Source: Larix kaempferi (lineage: Eukaryota > Streptophyta > Pinopsida > Pinales > Pinaceae). From it: a stretch of 64,000 bases of DNA. The notes under the pieces were generated by a model. It was not told the origin of the DNA, searched no databases, and was given only the letters and a program-made list of their open reading frames with translations. The translations under genes and the position numbers were made by a program. Where the stretch lies: assembly GCA_027924585.1 (NCBI GenBank), contig BSBM01000712.1, forward strand, positions 5,172,501 to 5,236,500. Direction: 5' to 3'. This document shows, in pieces, positions 1 through 11,350 of this stretch (positions within the stretch are counted from its first letter, which is position 1; the number at the start of each line of letters is the position of its first letter).

Positions 1-318
1 CAGATGACTCTCTTAGTGCATTTCCAGCTAGGCTGTGTGCTTGGTATCTTCAAGCAGGCTCTTGATGACACACCATCGTACCATTTGATAAAAACCCTCC
101 TTTGCTGGCCACATGAGTGGCATATTGGTCATACTTTGAGATCTTTCCATGGTACAGATTGCCCCTCTTCAGGAATAAGTATGCAGCTGATAAGTAAACA
201 GGTGGAAAAGTCAGGTTTGTATCATAGTTTTAAAAACAGTTCAACTCAGAACCGGAACTGGTCAAGTTGACTGGTTTAATCATCATCGGCCTAGAACCAG
301 GACAAAACTCAACCAGGA

Positions 319-410
319 GGTCTGACTCAATCGGTTTGGTACCGAACCGGCCTGAACTAGTCGAGGTCTGACTGGGTCGGTTTGGTACCAAATCAGCCTG
401 AACTAGTCAA
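319..410. repeat. Two tandem 46-bp units in the left end of the outer hAT-like element
   Basis: Two adjacent copies of a unit start with GGTCTGACT, contain TCGGTTTGGTACC and end with CCTGAACTAGTC. They belong to the GC-rich subterminal array. In known hAT elements such as maize Ac, subterminal repeats bind transposase; that role is only inferred here. Confidence 0.7.
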
Positions 411-657
411 GTCCGCATAAACTCGGCCGAGTTAAATCAAACCTGCCCGGGATGCATGCATGGAGGCTAGACATGGATTTTTATTAAAAAAATTGACCAG
501 TTTTGTACAAGCCCAACCGGTTTTGTACAAGTGACATTGAATTGAGTAATATTAAATGGTAAAAGTGGCATTCTCCTTATCTTTCATTTTCTATCTTTTT
601 ACTTAAATTTCTAACACTACAACTAATTGTTTCATGATGTTTGAGAGTGGTTCCAAC

Positions 658-1808
658 CAATGTTGCACAACTCGGACTCGGCAAAGACTCGGCTGGCATA
701 TGACTCGTCTACTCGGGAAAGACTCGGGAAAGACCCGGGACAGACTCGGCAAGACTCGGCAAATAGAAAAAAAATTAAAATATGGTAAATTTTGGGCACA
801 AAAAAGAGGTTAACGACATTTCCAATCCATATAAATTATAAAACTACAATCTATGCAATAATTCATAACATTATCTCATAAACTTTGATAATTCAACATA
901 ACACAATCCATTTTGGATGCAAAAATTTAAATAATGATCATGAATTTATTTATTTTTTGGTTTATAAAGTTTGTTCAATTATTGTTTATACCTTATCTCT
1001 TTAGATTAAATTTTTTTTTAATAAATAATATTTCTAATAAGGACTATTCTTTAAAAAATAATCTTTTTAATTATTAATAAAATATAAGGACTATTTTTAA
1101 TTTAAATAAATAATTTTTAAAATCTATATAATATTAAATAAATAATTTTTTTAAATCTATATAATATTAAGTAAATAATTTTTTAAAATCTATATAATAT
1201 TATAAAATAATAAAAAAGCTTTTCAAAATCGAAGTCATATGATGATATTTCATATAATAAAAAAAACGATTTTTAAATAAAGCCAAATCCACTTGGAACA
1301 TCATTGCCAATTCGCCATACATACCCTAGCCTCACATTTTATAGTTAATTTAATGAATTTTTATTATTATGTGTTCTAACGGAAAGGAATTTAGTGTGCA
1401 ACATGGATTGAAGTTTGTATATAACTAATCACGTAGATACAAAAATCCAGAGAAGAAGCTGAGCTCCATTCATCCAAGTTACGTTATTACATTACGAAAT
1501 AGGAAATCGTTTTTTCAGTTCGTCAGTGTCTATCATGGCGATGGAGATAGACCGAAATGCAAAGGAGAGCAATGATACGGTGAGACTTTCCGTTCCGCAG
1601 GGAGTTATTTTTTGTCCTTCCCGAGTGAGTGTCGAGTTCAACCAAGTCCGAGCCGAGTTCACCCAAGTCCGTGCGATTCCGTACCGAGTAAACCGAGTAT
1701 GCGACTGTGCCGAGTCTTTGGCCGAGTCTTCAACGATTAATCGTTTCAGAGGTTGACTCGCCCAGACTCACGAGTACTCACGAGTCTTGGGCGAGTGGTG
1801 CTTCACTG
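658..1808. mobile_element. Nested non-autonomous hAT-like element with CTCGG-motif ends
   Basis: The flanking duplication is perfect: GTTCCAAC at 650-657 and 1809-1816. The left terminus CAATGTTGCACAACTCG and the complement of the right terminus CAGTGAAGCACCACTCG match at 13 of 17 bases. Both ends carry many copies of ACTCGG/CGAGT (about 670-760 and 1620-1795), and the middle is AT-rich. An ATG at 1541 opens a short exon-like stretch (MEIDRNAKESNDT) followed by a GTGAG donor-like site, possibly the first exon of a lost transposase. The empty site is preserved at about 17600 in a related element, which confirms the boundaries. Confidence 0.85.
1117..1205. repeat. AT-rich tandem repeat, three units of about 38 bp
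   Basis: Three consecutive copies of AATCTATATAATATTA followed by AATAAT and a T-run lie in the core of the nested hAT-like element. No coding function is visible. Confidence 0.7.
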
Positions 1809-2411
1809 GTTCCAACCTCACCAGACTTCATATGCAAAAAGTAGAATTTTTTATCCCATTCAGAATTCAACAGACTTAATAGTTTTCAGGATTTCAGGAT
1901 TGCAACATTTCTACTGGATTATATCATGTATGAGGGTAAGGGATTGGAATTTAATCAAGCACATCAACCTCTGTATGTACCTTGATGTTGGTGGTGTTGA
2001 TGCCTGATTGTTGAAGTTGATTGAACTCCTCTGTCATGACTTAATAAAAATGTACCCTTCAGTTAAGCAAAATCACTTATTATTATTAAGCATGGGAAGC
2101 TTTTTCTACCTTATTGTAACGCTTTGATTAGGAAGTTTCATCAAAATTGTAGGGTGTCGACTACTGTCCTTGGAGAATCAACGTCAAGATCTGAGGTAGA
2201 GGCAAGGGCTAGAAGATCAACTTTTTATATTTTGTCTCTAGTGGTTTGGATTCTTGGAATCTTTAAAATAAGTTTTTCCCTTGAAAATTTGAATATTTTA
2301 TGTATTTTATAAAAAACAGAGTCATTGAAATCAAACCAGTCCGAGTCTGAGCTGAGTTGACCCTCAGCCAGTTCCGAGTCTGAGTCCGAGTTTTAAAACA
2401 TTGGTTTATAT

Positions 2412-4640
2412 GCTATCCAAGCAGCAAGCTCCCTCAGAGAAAACAAGGAGGATTGCAACTGCATCCTACAGGCAGAAATATGACATGAACTGAAGATATG
2501 AAAGGGACTTTCCCACAGTAGTTTATAAGCAGAAACAAACAGGAATGCTCCAGGAGGCATCATAACTATATGAGAGGCTTTATATATATTTTTATTCATG
2601 TCTTTCATTATAATACTTAATTTTGCCATAAAGAAAGCACCCAGATAAATTGTTTATTCATGGCATATTTGAATGGACGGATCATAAAGCAGCCCAGTAT
2701 GGAAGGAGGACCATGCGGAATGAATAAGAATGAAGCCCAGCACTAAGGGTTATCTTTACAAGCAATTTGAATGACCAATATAGGGTAACCAGCAGTGATT
2801 TCAAAGTGAATCATGGCCAACAATTCCAAAGAATCATGAAAGAGTGAGTATTGCGAGTATAAAGGTATGTTTTGTGCAACTTGGTGGGGTAAGAAAACTG
2901 TGTATGGATTGAACTAGCAGCCCCTATCATCCAAGTAAAGTCTAGAACCAACACAATATTACAAAATTCAGCACTAAGACTGTAAGACAAGGTATTTTTG
3001 TGCCGTGCAGCCTGTTTATCAAGGTGAAAGTCCTGGATGAAATTGGATCCTAAATAGCAGAGAAAAGGAGTCAAGCATGTGACCTATATGTCTTTGCAAC
3101 TCACAACTGGGATGCTCTCATGTTGGAGAGTCTGCATCGCTCCTTTCAGACGTGTGTGCACTATGAACAACAATACATATACAGAGGAGAAACAGCACCA
3201 TACACCATCCTATGAGTAAATTTGAAAGGTGGGCAGATATAAGGTGTTTCTTTGAGGGAGAAGACAGCGCTTTAGGCATTTAAGAAAAAAGGGATTTACC
3301 CAACAGCTGCCTTTTACTTTATCCTTTAAAGCTCAATCAAAATAGCAAAGAAAGCCATTCTGTATGGCAAGTTGACCATACCAACAAGCAGCCAGTTAGA
3401 AAGGATCCCATGGGAATGAGAAAGTAGTCCTGGTGGTGAATGAAAGTAAAAAAATAATGGTTAAAAGTAATTAAAGGCTGATTAGGTGGCAGAATGTAAT
3501 TGGAAAGTATTTTGAGGAAGTCAACCTGGTAAAAGGGGCAGAAAAGAAAGGTAAAAAAAGGCAACTTTATTTATCATTTAACTCTCAGTCAAAGCAGTGA
3601 GTGGGAACAAATGATAATTAGAATAGGAAAACTCAGAATCAGCAGTTTTGTCTTGCATGGAGTGAGGTCTACTTGGAAGGATAGCTTGGCCTTTTCCCAG
3701 ATTTAATGCAAACAGCAGAAAGCAAAAATAGATTTAATAAACAAGTACTGAAACTAAAATAGTACAGCAGTAACTTCTAACATAATTTTCATCTCTTTCA
3801 ACTTCACACCTTTAACACTACCAGATGGTCACCGTGTTAAAGTAATCTTCAGTAACATGTAATAATAAACTTGTTTAATTGGCAAGAAAAGAGATAGGTG
3901 AAGATAGTTACCTAGGTGTGAAACCTTTCCTGTAATATACTCAGAAATGTTACTTTCAGAAAAGACTGTCCTCTCAGAGGCCAGTCAATACTAGGAACCA
4001 AGTGACCCTATTAAAGGGGTTGGTACAAACCTGAGAGAGAGAGATGAAGAAAGGTTGTAGTGGTCAAACAAAGATGGTCAAAAAAACCAGTCACAACACA
4101 GTAGCAATCCCAAACAGGGTTCAACAGAAAAGGAATGACACAGACCTGAACACAGATAAGTCTGAGCAAATTGAATTTATCACAAAAACAGGTCTGAGCA
4201 CAGAAATTAAGGCTCAGCACTGTGGAACAGACCTTAACAAGGTCTTAGCATAAATATCAATTATCAAGCCTCAAATAAAGATGCAGAAAAACAGATCTAA
4301 TATTAGTCAAATCTCAGCACAAAAGAACAGACTCCAATGAGGTCTTAACAAGTAGATCAAGTCCAAGCTATGTCTCAGGGAGGTTACGATCCACTTCTAC
4401 CAGCAATGACCCAAAAAGGTTCACGGAAGGCAGAGACAGATTACTGGGTCTCACGGACTTCACACATGAGCCCTAGGCATACTAAAACAAACCCTTTAGG
4501 GCTCACGGCCTCCCTTGGAAGTAGAGACAGCAGATAGAACTATCATCAGGGATCATGGCCTTCCTTAACAAGCAGAACAGAAATCAAACAGGCAGATTGG
4601 ACACCAAGTAAGCCACAATGGGCAGGGCGGACTTCAACCA
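2412..4640. other. Unassigned sequence left of the copia element
   Basis: No domain, LTR end, tRNA or convincing exon was recognised here. The open frames are short, lack family motifs and overlap one another on both strands. The sequence next to 4640 is continuous with that after 16063, because the copia element inserted between them. Confidence 0.5.
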
Positions 4641-5674
4641 TGAAAGTTTTCTGAGAATTCAACCAACCCGGTTTTAATGTCACACTTTGATAGTTTAATG
4701 CCCAGCCCAGTTTTTCATAATAGCTGGAAAATGTGTTTTATTTTCAAACATTTAAAACACAGCTGAAACTCACATTTACCGACACAAAATGAACTTTAAA
4801 TGCACACCATAAAAATATTTCAAACTCAGAAATTTTTGGCAAACTTGCCCAGGAAAAACCCACAGGGGGAAAACCTGTTAGAGAGAGATGATTTTATTTC
4901 TTCAGCAAAAGTTCAGAATCAGCAAAATTACAGTCAAGATACAACTTATCTCCACCAACAAATTCAGCCACAGGCTGCCTCGAAAATCGTGTTGCAAACT
5001 GCCTCGATTTCTGTGCAAATCATAACCTCGAATTTCATGCTGGAAAGGACAGAAGTATGGACTGTACGGTCCTTGATTTCTGTTCCTGTACTATCCTCGA
5101 AATTCATGCTGTGTACAGCCTCGAAAATTGTACCCACTGCCTCGGGAAATGCACCCAGAAATTCCTGTCTGGGAAACCGTGCCCACTGCCTCAGGATTCA
5201 CACCCAGATTTCTCCTCGAAATCTGTGCCCACCTTTTCTGCTGTATGGCCTCAGGATTCATGCTGCTGTACTTTTCTCTCTGCCTCGGGAATCGTGCTGC
5301 TGCGTTAATTGCCCTGTACGGCTGCCTAGAAAATCGTGCTCTCTCTTGCTCTCTCTTCTCTTCTTCTCCAAAAGTGATTTATGAAGAATGCCTTCCCTTC
5401 CCTTTTTGTGTGAAACCTAGGGTGAGTGAAAAGCCATCTAATCCAAGGGCCCAGATTGGCTTAGATGAGTGGATGAGAATAAATGCACATTTAATTCTCA
5501 TGAAAATTAATTTCACTCACCTCACTTAAATTTATCAAAAAGTAACTTTAATCTCTAAAGTTGAATTAAATGCTCATCTCAAGTCATTTAATGCAAAGTC
5601 ACTTTATTTCCCCTTTTAAGTGACCAAGGCAAAAGTCACCTAGGGGAACACTTTCCTAGGTACAAAAATCAACA
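4641..5674 (-). repeat. 3' LTR of the copia element
   Basis: On the minus strand it starts TGTTGATTTTTGTACC and ends in TTTCA. It is homologous along its whole length to 15031-16063. The last codons of pol run into its first six bases (TGT TGA). Confidence 0.93.
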
Positions 5675-5690
5675 CTCCCTCTTACCGAGG
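5675..5690 (-). promoter_or_regulatory. Polypurine tract of the copia element
   Basis: On the minus strand a purine-rich run ending GGTAAGAGGGAG directly abuts the TGTTGA start of the 3' LTR. It is the expected primer for plus-strand DNA synthesis. Confidence 0.75.
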
Positions 5691-5717
5691 GAGGTGTTCT
5701 ACACCACTCCCAACTTG

Positions 5718-6909
5718 TCCCTGAAGAAGACAAACTTGCCCCGCCCCAAGGATTTTGTCAGAATGTCTGCAACCTGCTCATCAGTGGAAATATATTGTAA
5801 CTCCATAGCTCCTCTCTGAACATAGTCTCGGATGAAGTGGTACCTGATCTCTATGTGCTTTGACCTGTCGTGAAAAACTGGATTCTCAGATAGTTGGATG
5901 CAACTCTAGTTGTCACAGTAAATCACTGTGGGCCTCAGCTCCTGATCAAATAAATCTACCAATAACTTGCGAAGCCACAGTGCCTCGCAACTAGCCTAAT
6001 TGGCTGCCATGTACTCAGCCTTAGCAGAACTCAAAGCAACGGACTTTTGCTTCCGACTGAACCACGACACTACTACCGAGCCCAAACTGAAGCAACAACC
6101 GGAAGTGCTCCTCCGATCCATCACACTGCATGCCCAATCTAAATCCGTGAAGCCAACCAAACTAACTCCACCCGAACTCCTGTAATCCAAACCAAAATCC
6201 ACTGTCCCTGCAAGGTATCTCAACACATGTTTCGCGGCTGTCCAGTGCACTCTCCTAGGCTCTACCATGAACTGACTAAGAGTGTTCACCGCAAAACATA
6301 AGTCTGGCCTGGTGTTGACCAGATACATCAATGAACCAATGAGCTGACAATATAAGTTAGGATCTACCAACTCTCCCGCAGAAGCATGAAGCTGCTTCCA
6401 GTTGGTAATCATAGGCATGGACATAGGCTTGCAGTCCTCCATCCGAAATCTCCTCAAAATATCTACAGCATACTTTCCTTGTCCTAGGAAAATATGACCA
6501 GGCTCCTACCAAACCTCCATCCCCAAATAATAGTGCATCAACCCAATATCTGTCATCTCATACTCTTAAGCAAGATATCTCTTGCAAGCAACAATGAGAC
6601 GCTCCTGCCCTGTGATAAACAAATCATCAACGTACAACAGAAGAATGAGTGGATCCCCATGAACCACAATGAAGTAAAAATTGGGATCAACCTCGCTCTT
6701 CTGAAATCCCATCGACTTCAGATATGCATCAATCCTGGAATACCAAGCTCGAGGAGCTTCCTTCAAACCATATAAGGCCTTCTTCAGCCTGCACACATGA
6801 GAATCCCTCCCACGAATCTCAAATCCCTAGGGCTGCTCCAAATAAACCTCCTCCTGCAGAAGACCATTGAGAAATGCGGTCTTCACATCCATCTGGTGGA
6901 TCTTCCAAC
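5718..6909 (-). pseudogene. Copia pol: C-terminal half of RT and RNase H
   Basis: Minus-strand translation follows copia RT from the DVKTAFLNG block through LKKALYGLK and the catalytic YVDDL box (plus 6620-6634). It then enters RNase H: GSLMYLV, NTLSQFM, KHVLRYL, SGCCFSLG, SWFSRKQKSVALSSAKAEY and YCDN, ending with ISTDEQVADILTK. Several in-frame stops interrupt it, including one after KRYLA and one after AEYMAAN. The hAT element at 6910 cuts the pol frame inside RT; the other half of RT is at 10485-10842. It belongs to the copia element at 4641-16063 and is clearly non-functional. Confidence 0.93.
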
Positions 6910-7165
6910 CTACGCTACTGGGAATCGCTCTGCCCCCTCTCGAATCCCGATTCGCGATCCGAAAGGAATCGATTCCGAAATCGCAATTCCTCATCGATTC
7001 CTCCCGGAATCGATTTGGTAATTCGCGCTCCCTTCACAAAAAAAAACGATCCCTGGTTTTTTAGGGATCGATGAGGAATCGTTCCGGAATCGACAATTCC
7101 GGATCGATTCCTAATCGATCCCTGATCGATTCTGAGCTTAAAAATCGCTCCCGAAAAAAACTCCC
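6910..7165. repeat. Subterminal GATTCC/GGAATCG palindrome array of the hAT element
   Basis: Within 250 bp the motif GATTCC or its complement GGAATC occurs many times, often as the palindrome GGAATCGATTCC or ATCGATTCC, interspersed with CGCTCCC. Dense short motif arrays at hAT ends are the usual transposase-binding platform; binding here is inferred. Confidence 0.75.
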
Positions 7166-7591
7166 GCACGAATGGTGGACTCAACCACGAAATTTTCAAT
7201 TTTTGCATTTTTTGGGGGTTTTTTTTTGGATGGGCTAGGGTTAGTTTGGGCCAATAAAAGGTGTTGGAGTCCATTTGGACTCATTCCATTACTCATTTCA
7301 TTGATTGGGAAGAGATTTGAGCTTTGAGTGAGCTTTGAGTGAGCTTTGAGTGAGTTTGCTAGTTGTTTGAAAGCTTTGAGATTTGAGTGGGAGATTGAAG
7401 GGGAGAGCTTGCAAGGGAGATTGAAGCTTCCATAGAGACATTCAACCACCGTTGAAGAGCTAAAAGGTAGGCTCTAAAAACTCAATCTTTGTTTGTTGTT
7501 GAATTTTTTTTCACTATATTAAAAAATGTAAACCTTGCAATGTTCTCTTCTCCTACTCTTTCCAATATCTACTTCTCCATCATTCTTTGCA

Positions 7592-10079
7592 GGCAACAAG
7601 TGACTCTCATCTTGAATCAAGAAACATGATAGGTATGTGGTTTTGGATTTTCATTACAGTTCTTCTCATTATGATGGTGTTGGGAAGTAGATATGGTGGT
7701 GGTAGTGATGAGGGGGAAGAGGTAGAGAGTGATGCATACCAAGGAGAAGAGGAGGAAGGGGAAGAGGGTGATGATGATGAGAATGAGGATGATGTGAGGC
7801 AAAAACAAAATGACACAACACCTTTGTGGAAGTATGTGACAAGGCTTGGAGGAGGGAGAGGGGGTGGAACCACAAAGTTTATATGCCCCCATTGTACTAA
7901 AACTTACACAGGTTCATATACCCGGGTGAGAAAGCATTTGTGTGGGGTTATGCCATGCGATGAAGGTAAGTCTCATGGAGTCAAAACTTGTGACAAAGTG
8001 GGAGCTAAAGAGAGAAGCAAATACAAGATGGAAGAAGAGGCCGCTCAAAACAACTCCAAGAGATCAATGGTTGAATCTGAATCCTAAAAAAGAATGTTTG
8101 GTAGTGGAGCTGGATCATCATCGACTCAATCGGGACCCTCATCTCCCCATGGAATCTCGACTATGCGAAAAACATTATCCGATTTCCTTGACACAGGTTG
8201 TAGAGATGATGTGGATTCAAAATTTTATAGGTTTCTCTATGCATGTGGTGTGCCATTCAATGTTCTTCGCTCACCCTATTGGCATGAAATGGTACAAGCC
8301 ATCAATGGTGCCCCTCAAGGATACAGAAGCCCAGGGTATAACAAAGCTAGAACCGTGGGACTTGACAGGGAAAGAGCCAAAATCAATGGTACTCTTGGAA
8401 AGTTCACAAATGATTAGTCCAACTATGGAGTATCCATTGTATCTGATGGGTGGACAAATGTTAAAGGCAAGCCATTGATAAATATTCTTGGAGTTTCTGC
8501 TAGCGGTGCGGTCTTCCTTTCAGCCCATGACTAATCAGATCGCTACAAGACCGGTATTAATATTGCACAACCTTTACTTAAAACCATTCAGGAGATTGGG
8601 CCATACAATGTCATTCAAGTCATCACCGATAATGCTGCTAATTGTAAGGCAGTAGGAGCAATCATTGAGGATAAGTATCCCAACATATTTTGGTCAGGGT
8701 GTTTGGTTCACACATTGAACCTTTTGATGCATGATATTGTTAAGATGAAGGACCCTAATTACCGATGGATTGGTGCCTTGTACAAGAGAGGTAAGAAAAT
8801 GATCAAATTTATTACCAATCATAGCATGGCCCACCACATTTTTCGCAATCACTCTAAGTTGGAGCTATTGAAGATTGCAAAGACTAGATTTGCTAGCTAC
8901 TACCTCACCTTCAGAAGGCTTTTGAAGGTAAGAGAGGCATTGGTTAGTATGGTCTCAAGTGATCCATGGCAGGAATTGAAAGACAGAGCTGCAAGCGCAT
9001 CAGATAGAAATGACTTTCAGGAGATGGACGACACCGTTCTTGAAGGTCATTTCTGGTCACAGGTTAGGTATGTTCTGCAGTTCACCAAGCCAGTTTATAA
9101 CATGATTCGTTTTGCAGATACAGATCAGCCGATGATTGGGGAGGTATATGAGCAAATGGATAGCATGCTTGGTCAAATCAAAGACATTGTTGAGCAAAGA
9201 GATGCAATCTTGTATGAGCATATTCATAAACATGTGGTCAAAAGGTGGGATAATCTAAATGTTCCACTCCATGCCCTTGCATATGTTCTCACCCCAAAAT
9301 ATTATTCTCCAATTTGGTTGGCCCAACCTGCACCTGGGGGTGGAGTTAGCAAAAAACCCCACACATATCCGGGGGTGCAAGCTGGGTATATGCATGCGTT
9401 AGACAAGTTGGTCCCTGATGAGGATGAGTGTGCTCAAGTACAGAGTGAATTGAGCGAATACATTAGTGAGCATGGAGCCTTTGGTTCCCTATATGCAACC
9501 AAAGATCGAGACAAATTGGATCCTATCCGTTGGTGGAACATGCATGGTTCTGGAGCCACATATTTGCATAAATTGGCGGTGAGGGTGCTATCACAGGTTG
9601 TTAATAGCTCTTCTGCGGAGAGGTGTTGGAGCACCTACAACTTCATCCATAGTGTAGAGAGAAACAGTCCGAATGTAGATCGCGCAGAAAGATTGGTTTA
9701 TGTGCACTGCAACTTGAGATTGTTGTCCCATTATTGTGAGGCGGCCAAGAATGATAAAACATTTTTGACTTGGGACAACAATCCAGAGGAGGCTAATGTA
9801 GAGGATGGAGCCATAGCATTAGAGCGCTTGGAGGCTGAACTATTGGGTGATCATGGTGATCCAATTCAGACTACAGGTACCCGTACAGAGATGCCACCCC
9901 AGACCAAAAGCATCTTTCCGGATGCAAGAGTTTTGCCTTTAGCTCTACAACGTCCAAGTTCAACCTATGGACGCCATTCATCTTCTTCTCATGTTCCACG
10001 ATCACTTCCACCAGCACCTATTCCACCTAGACCACGAGAAAAGAAATTGGAAGTTTCTCGTGTCAAGCAGAAAGCTTAG
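7592..10079 (+). pseudogene. hAT transposase (BED finger, DUF659, dimerisation domain) with three nonsense codons
   Basis: One reading frame runs from the splice-acceptor-like TTCTTTGCAG ending at 7591 to the stop at 10079. It is interrupted only by TAA 8085, TAG 8415 and TAA 8532, with no frameshift. An acidic N-terminal stretch is followed by a BED zinc finger (CPHC at 7884-7895, then SYTRVRKHL with the His codon at 7935 and a Cys at 7956). A DUF659-like region lies near 8415-8700 (VSDGWTN, ITDNAANC), a central domain follows, and the hAT C-terminal dimerisation motif SSSAERCWSTYNFIHS sits near 9604-9720. The tail is Ser/Pro-rich. A donor-like AAAG|GTAGGC near 7466 suggests an intron in the leader, so the true first exon lies upstream and no ATG is assigned. 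The enzyme would catalyse cut-and-paste transposition in the nucleus. Confidence 0.92.
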
Positions 10080-10379
10080 TAGATAGTATCATAGATTCAT
10101 AGTACTTTGTATTTCATTTTCATGTTTATTTTGGCCTATTTTGTAAACATTATGGCCTAGTTTGATGGCAAATATTATATGTTGAAATTTGAAGGTTCAT
10201 GTTGTTGATGATTGATGATTGACGATTTGATGATGATCATTTAACGACAATGTTATAAGTTATAGCTCCTAGAGGATTAATGTGTACTAAATGGTTATAT
10301 GAATATCTAGATTCTATGTTTTCATGTTTTCTATAGCTAATTTGGCATAATACATGTTTTTTTTAATTTATATGCATCA

Positions 10380-10476
10380 AAATATATTAAAATATATATT
10401 ATATAAAAAACGCTCCCAAAACGGAAGCTTTTGAACTTTTTGCTCCCGCTTTCGCTCCCCACTCCCAACAACGTAG
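10380..10476. repeat. 3' subterminal region of the hAT element, shared with 18006-18142
   Basis: An AT-rich tract (ATGCATCAAAATATAT ... TATATAAAAAA) followed by CGCTCCC, GAAGCTTTTGAA, GCTCCCGCTTTCGCTCCC and the terminal repeat is nearly the same as the end of the shorter element at 17199-18142. Both could therefore be recognised by the same transposase. Confidence 0.8.
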
Positions 10477-10484
10477 CTTCCAAC

Positions 10485-10842
10485 CCATCTCTACGGCCAT
10501 GGAAATCACTGCTCTAATAAAAGAATATCGAGCACCTGGTGCAAAGGTCTCATCATAATCTACTCCCTCTATTTGTGAAAACCCTCGTGCCACAAAGCGA
10601 GCCTTGAACTTCTCCACACTACCATCTGCAGCATGCTTCACCTTGTAAAGCCACTTGGAAGTCACCACTGACCTCCCCTCTGGCCTCGGCACAATCTCCC
10701 ATACATCATTCTTCATGATGGAATGGTACTCTTCCATCATGGTATCTCTCCAAACCTGATGCTGAGAGGCCTCCTCAAAAGTAGAAGGCTTTGAATCACG
10801 AAGACTAGCAACTAATGCCATACCCAATCTGTCAAGCATCAC
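10485..10842 (-). pseudogene. Copia pol: N-terminal part of RT
   Basis: Minus-strand translation matches the start of copia RT: HQVWRDTMMEEYHSI, KNDVWEIV, SKWLYKVKHAADGSVEKFKA and RFVARGFSQIEGVDYDETFA, ending at MAVEMGWK where the hAT element was inserted. The domain resumes at 6909. The segment itself has no internal stop. Confidence 0.93.
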
Positions 10843-11350
10843 AACTGTCCTAACTAGCTCCTGGGGCCTACCAAATGACTATGCTTCCTTCAAGGTATCA
10901 CGAAGCCATTTAGGCTTCCTCTTCCCTGAAGGTGGCTCCCAAACTGGTCTATCCTCATCTAAAGAACTGCCAGAAGTCGATGGCCCAACAACCTGTGAAC
11001 AGTAATTGATGAAATAGCCACTGGTGAACTCAGTGATCCGGTAGCTATAACTGGTGACCCTGTGACCAGAGATCCAGAACCTGTCCCCGAAATACCTGCT
11101 GGCTGTACCACTCTACCTGTAGAAGCTGTGCCTATAACCTGTGGCCCGGTCAATCCGGAAACCTGTGATTCAGTACTCTGAACTGAAGATACCTATGTCA
11201 CCTGAGGTGTGGAAGCACGTGACTCCTCATACTCCAACTCTCTAGACTTCCTGAAGGCTCTCTCCTCAAATCTCACATCCCGCCTCACAACAACCTTCTT
11301 CTGTGCAAGAAGATAAATACGAAAGGCCTTTGAAGTCTCATCATAGCCCA
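10843..11350 (-). pseudogene. Copia pol: integrase C-terminus and linker to RT
   Basis: The end of integrase (GYDETSKAFRIYLLAQKK, VVVRRDVRFEE) continues into a low-complexity linker rich in Ser, Thr, Gly and Val. Stops separate it from the RT frame. Its first 104 bp (11247-11350) duplicate 12701-12804 on the other side of the CCGG-motif element. Confidence 0.85.
11247..11350. repeat. 104-bp duplication, left copy
   Basis: Identical to 12701-12804 except for one base (GTGCAAGAAG against GTGCAGGAAG). It begins with CTTCCTGA, the presumed 8-bp target of the inserted hAT element, and ends CATAGCCCA at the element's truncated left end. Confidence 0.9.

Larger units (their letters stand above)
223..2403. 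mobile_element. Non-autonomous hAT-like element (outer, split by a nested element)
   Basis: Terminal inverted repeats are visible: the left end reads CATAGTTTTAAAAAC and the complement of the right end reads CAATGTTTTAAAACT, both running into GAACTGG. The flanks carry an 8-bp duplication with one mismatch, GTTTGTAT (215-222) and GTTTATAT (2404-2411), as expected for the hAT superfamily. The ends hold GC-rich motif arrays (GAACCGG/GGTTTGG on the left, GAGTCTGAGTCCGAG on the right) around an AT-rich core. There is no transposase frame. About 1.03 kb remains once the nested element at 658-1808 is removed. The core at about 490-657 plus 1809-2030 is recognisably the same sequence as 17470-17830, inside a different hAT-like element. 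Confidence 0.72.
6910..10476 (+). mobile_element. Autonomous-type hAT transposon inserted in the copia RT
   Basis: The 3567-bp element is bounded by CTACGCTACTGGGAATCG on the left and the complement CTACGTTGTTGGGAGTGG on the right (13 of 18 identical). A perfect 8-bp duplication CTTCCAAC flanks it at 6902-6909 and 10477-10484; removing one copy restores the copia RT reading across the GWK motif. It encodes a full-length hAT transposase with three nonsense codons. The left end carries GGAATCGATTCC-type palindromes and some GCTCCC; the right end carries GCTCCC repeats next to an AT-rich tract shared with the element at 17199-18142. A CCAAT motif and an AATAAAAGG TATA-like motif near 7245 may be its promoter. 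Confidence 0.93.

Noticed and set aside
4-270. Open frame at the left edge
   Set aside because: No recognisable motif; it runs into the repeat array of the hAT-like element, so it is probably chance.
240-420. Regular CCGG-containing repeats as a possible CRISPR-like array
   Set aside because: The units are degenerate, overlapping and confined to the ends of TIR-bounded elements with 8-bp duplications in a plant genome; no spacers of uniform length.
4800-5530. Several overlapping plus-strand frames, and the similar ones at 15377-15917
   Set aside because: They lie inside the copia LTRs, are on the strand opposite to the element and have no domain; both copies exist only because LTRs are duplicated.
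7607-7892. Minus-strand Ser/Pro/His-rich frames
   Set aside because: Mirror of the acidic GAGGAA-rich segment of the hAT transposase.
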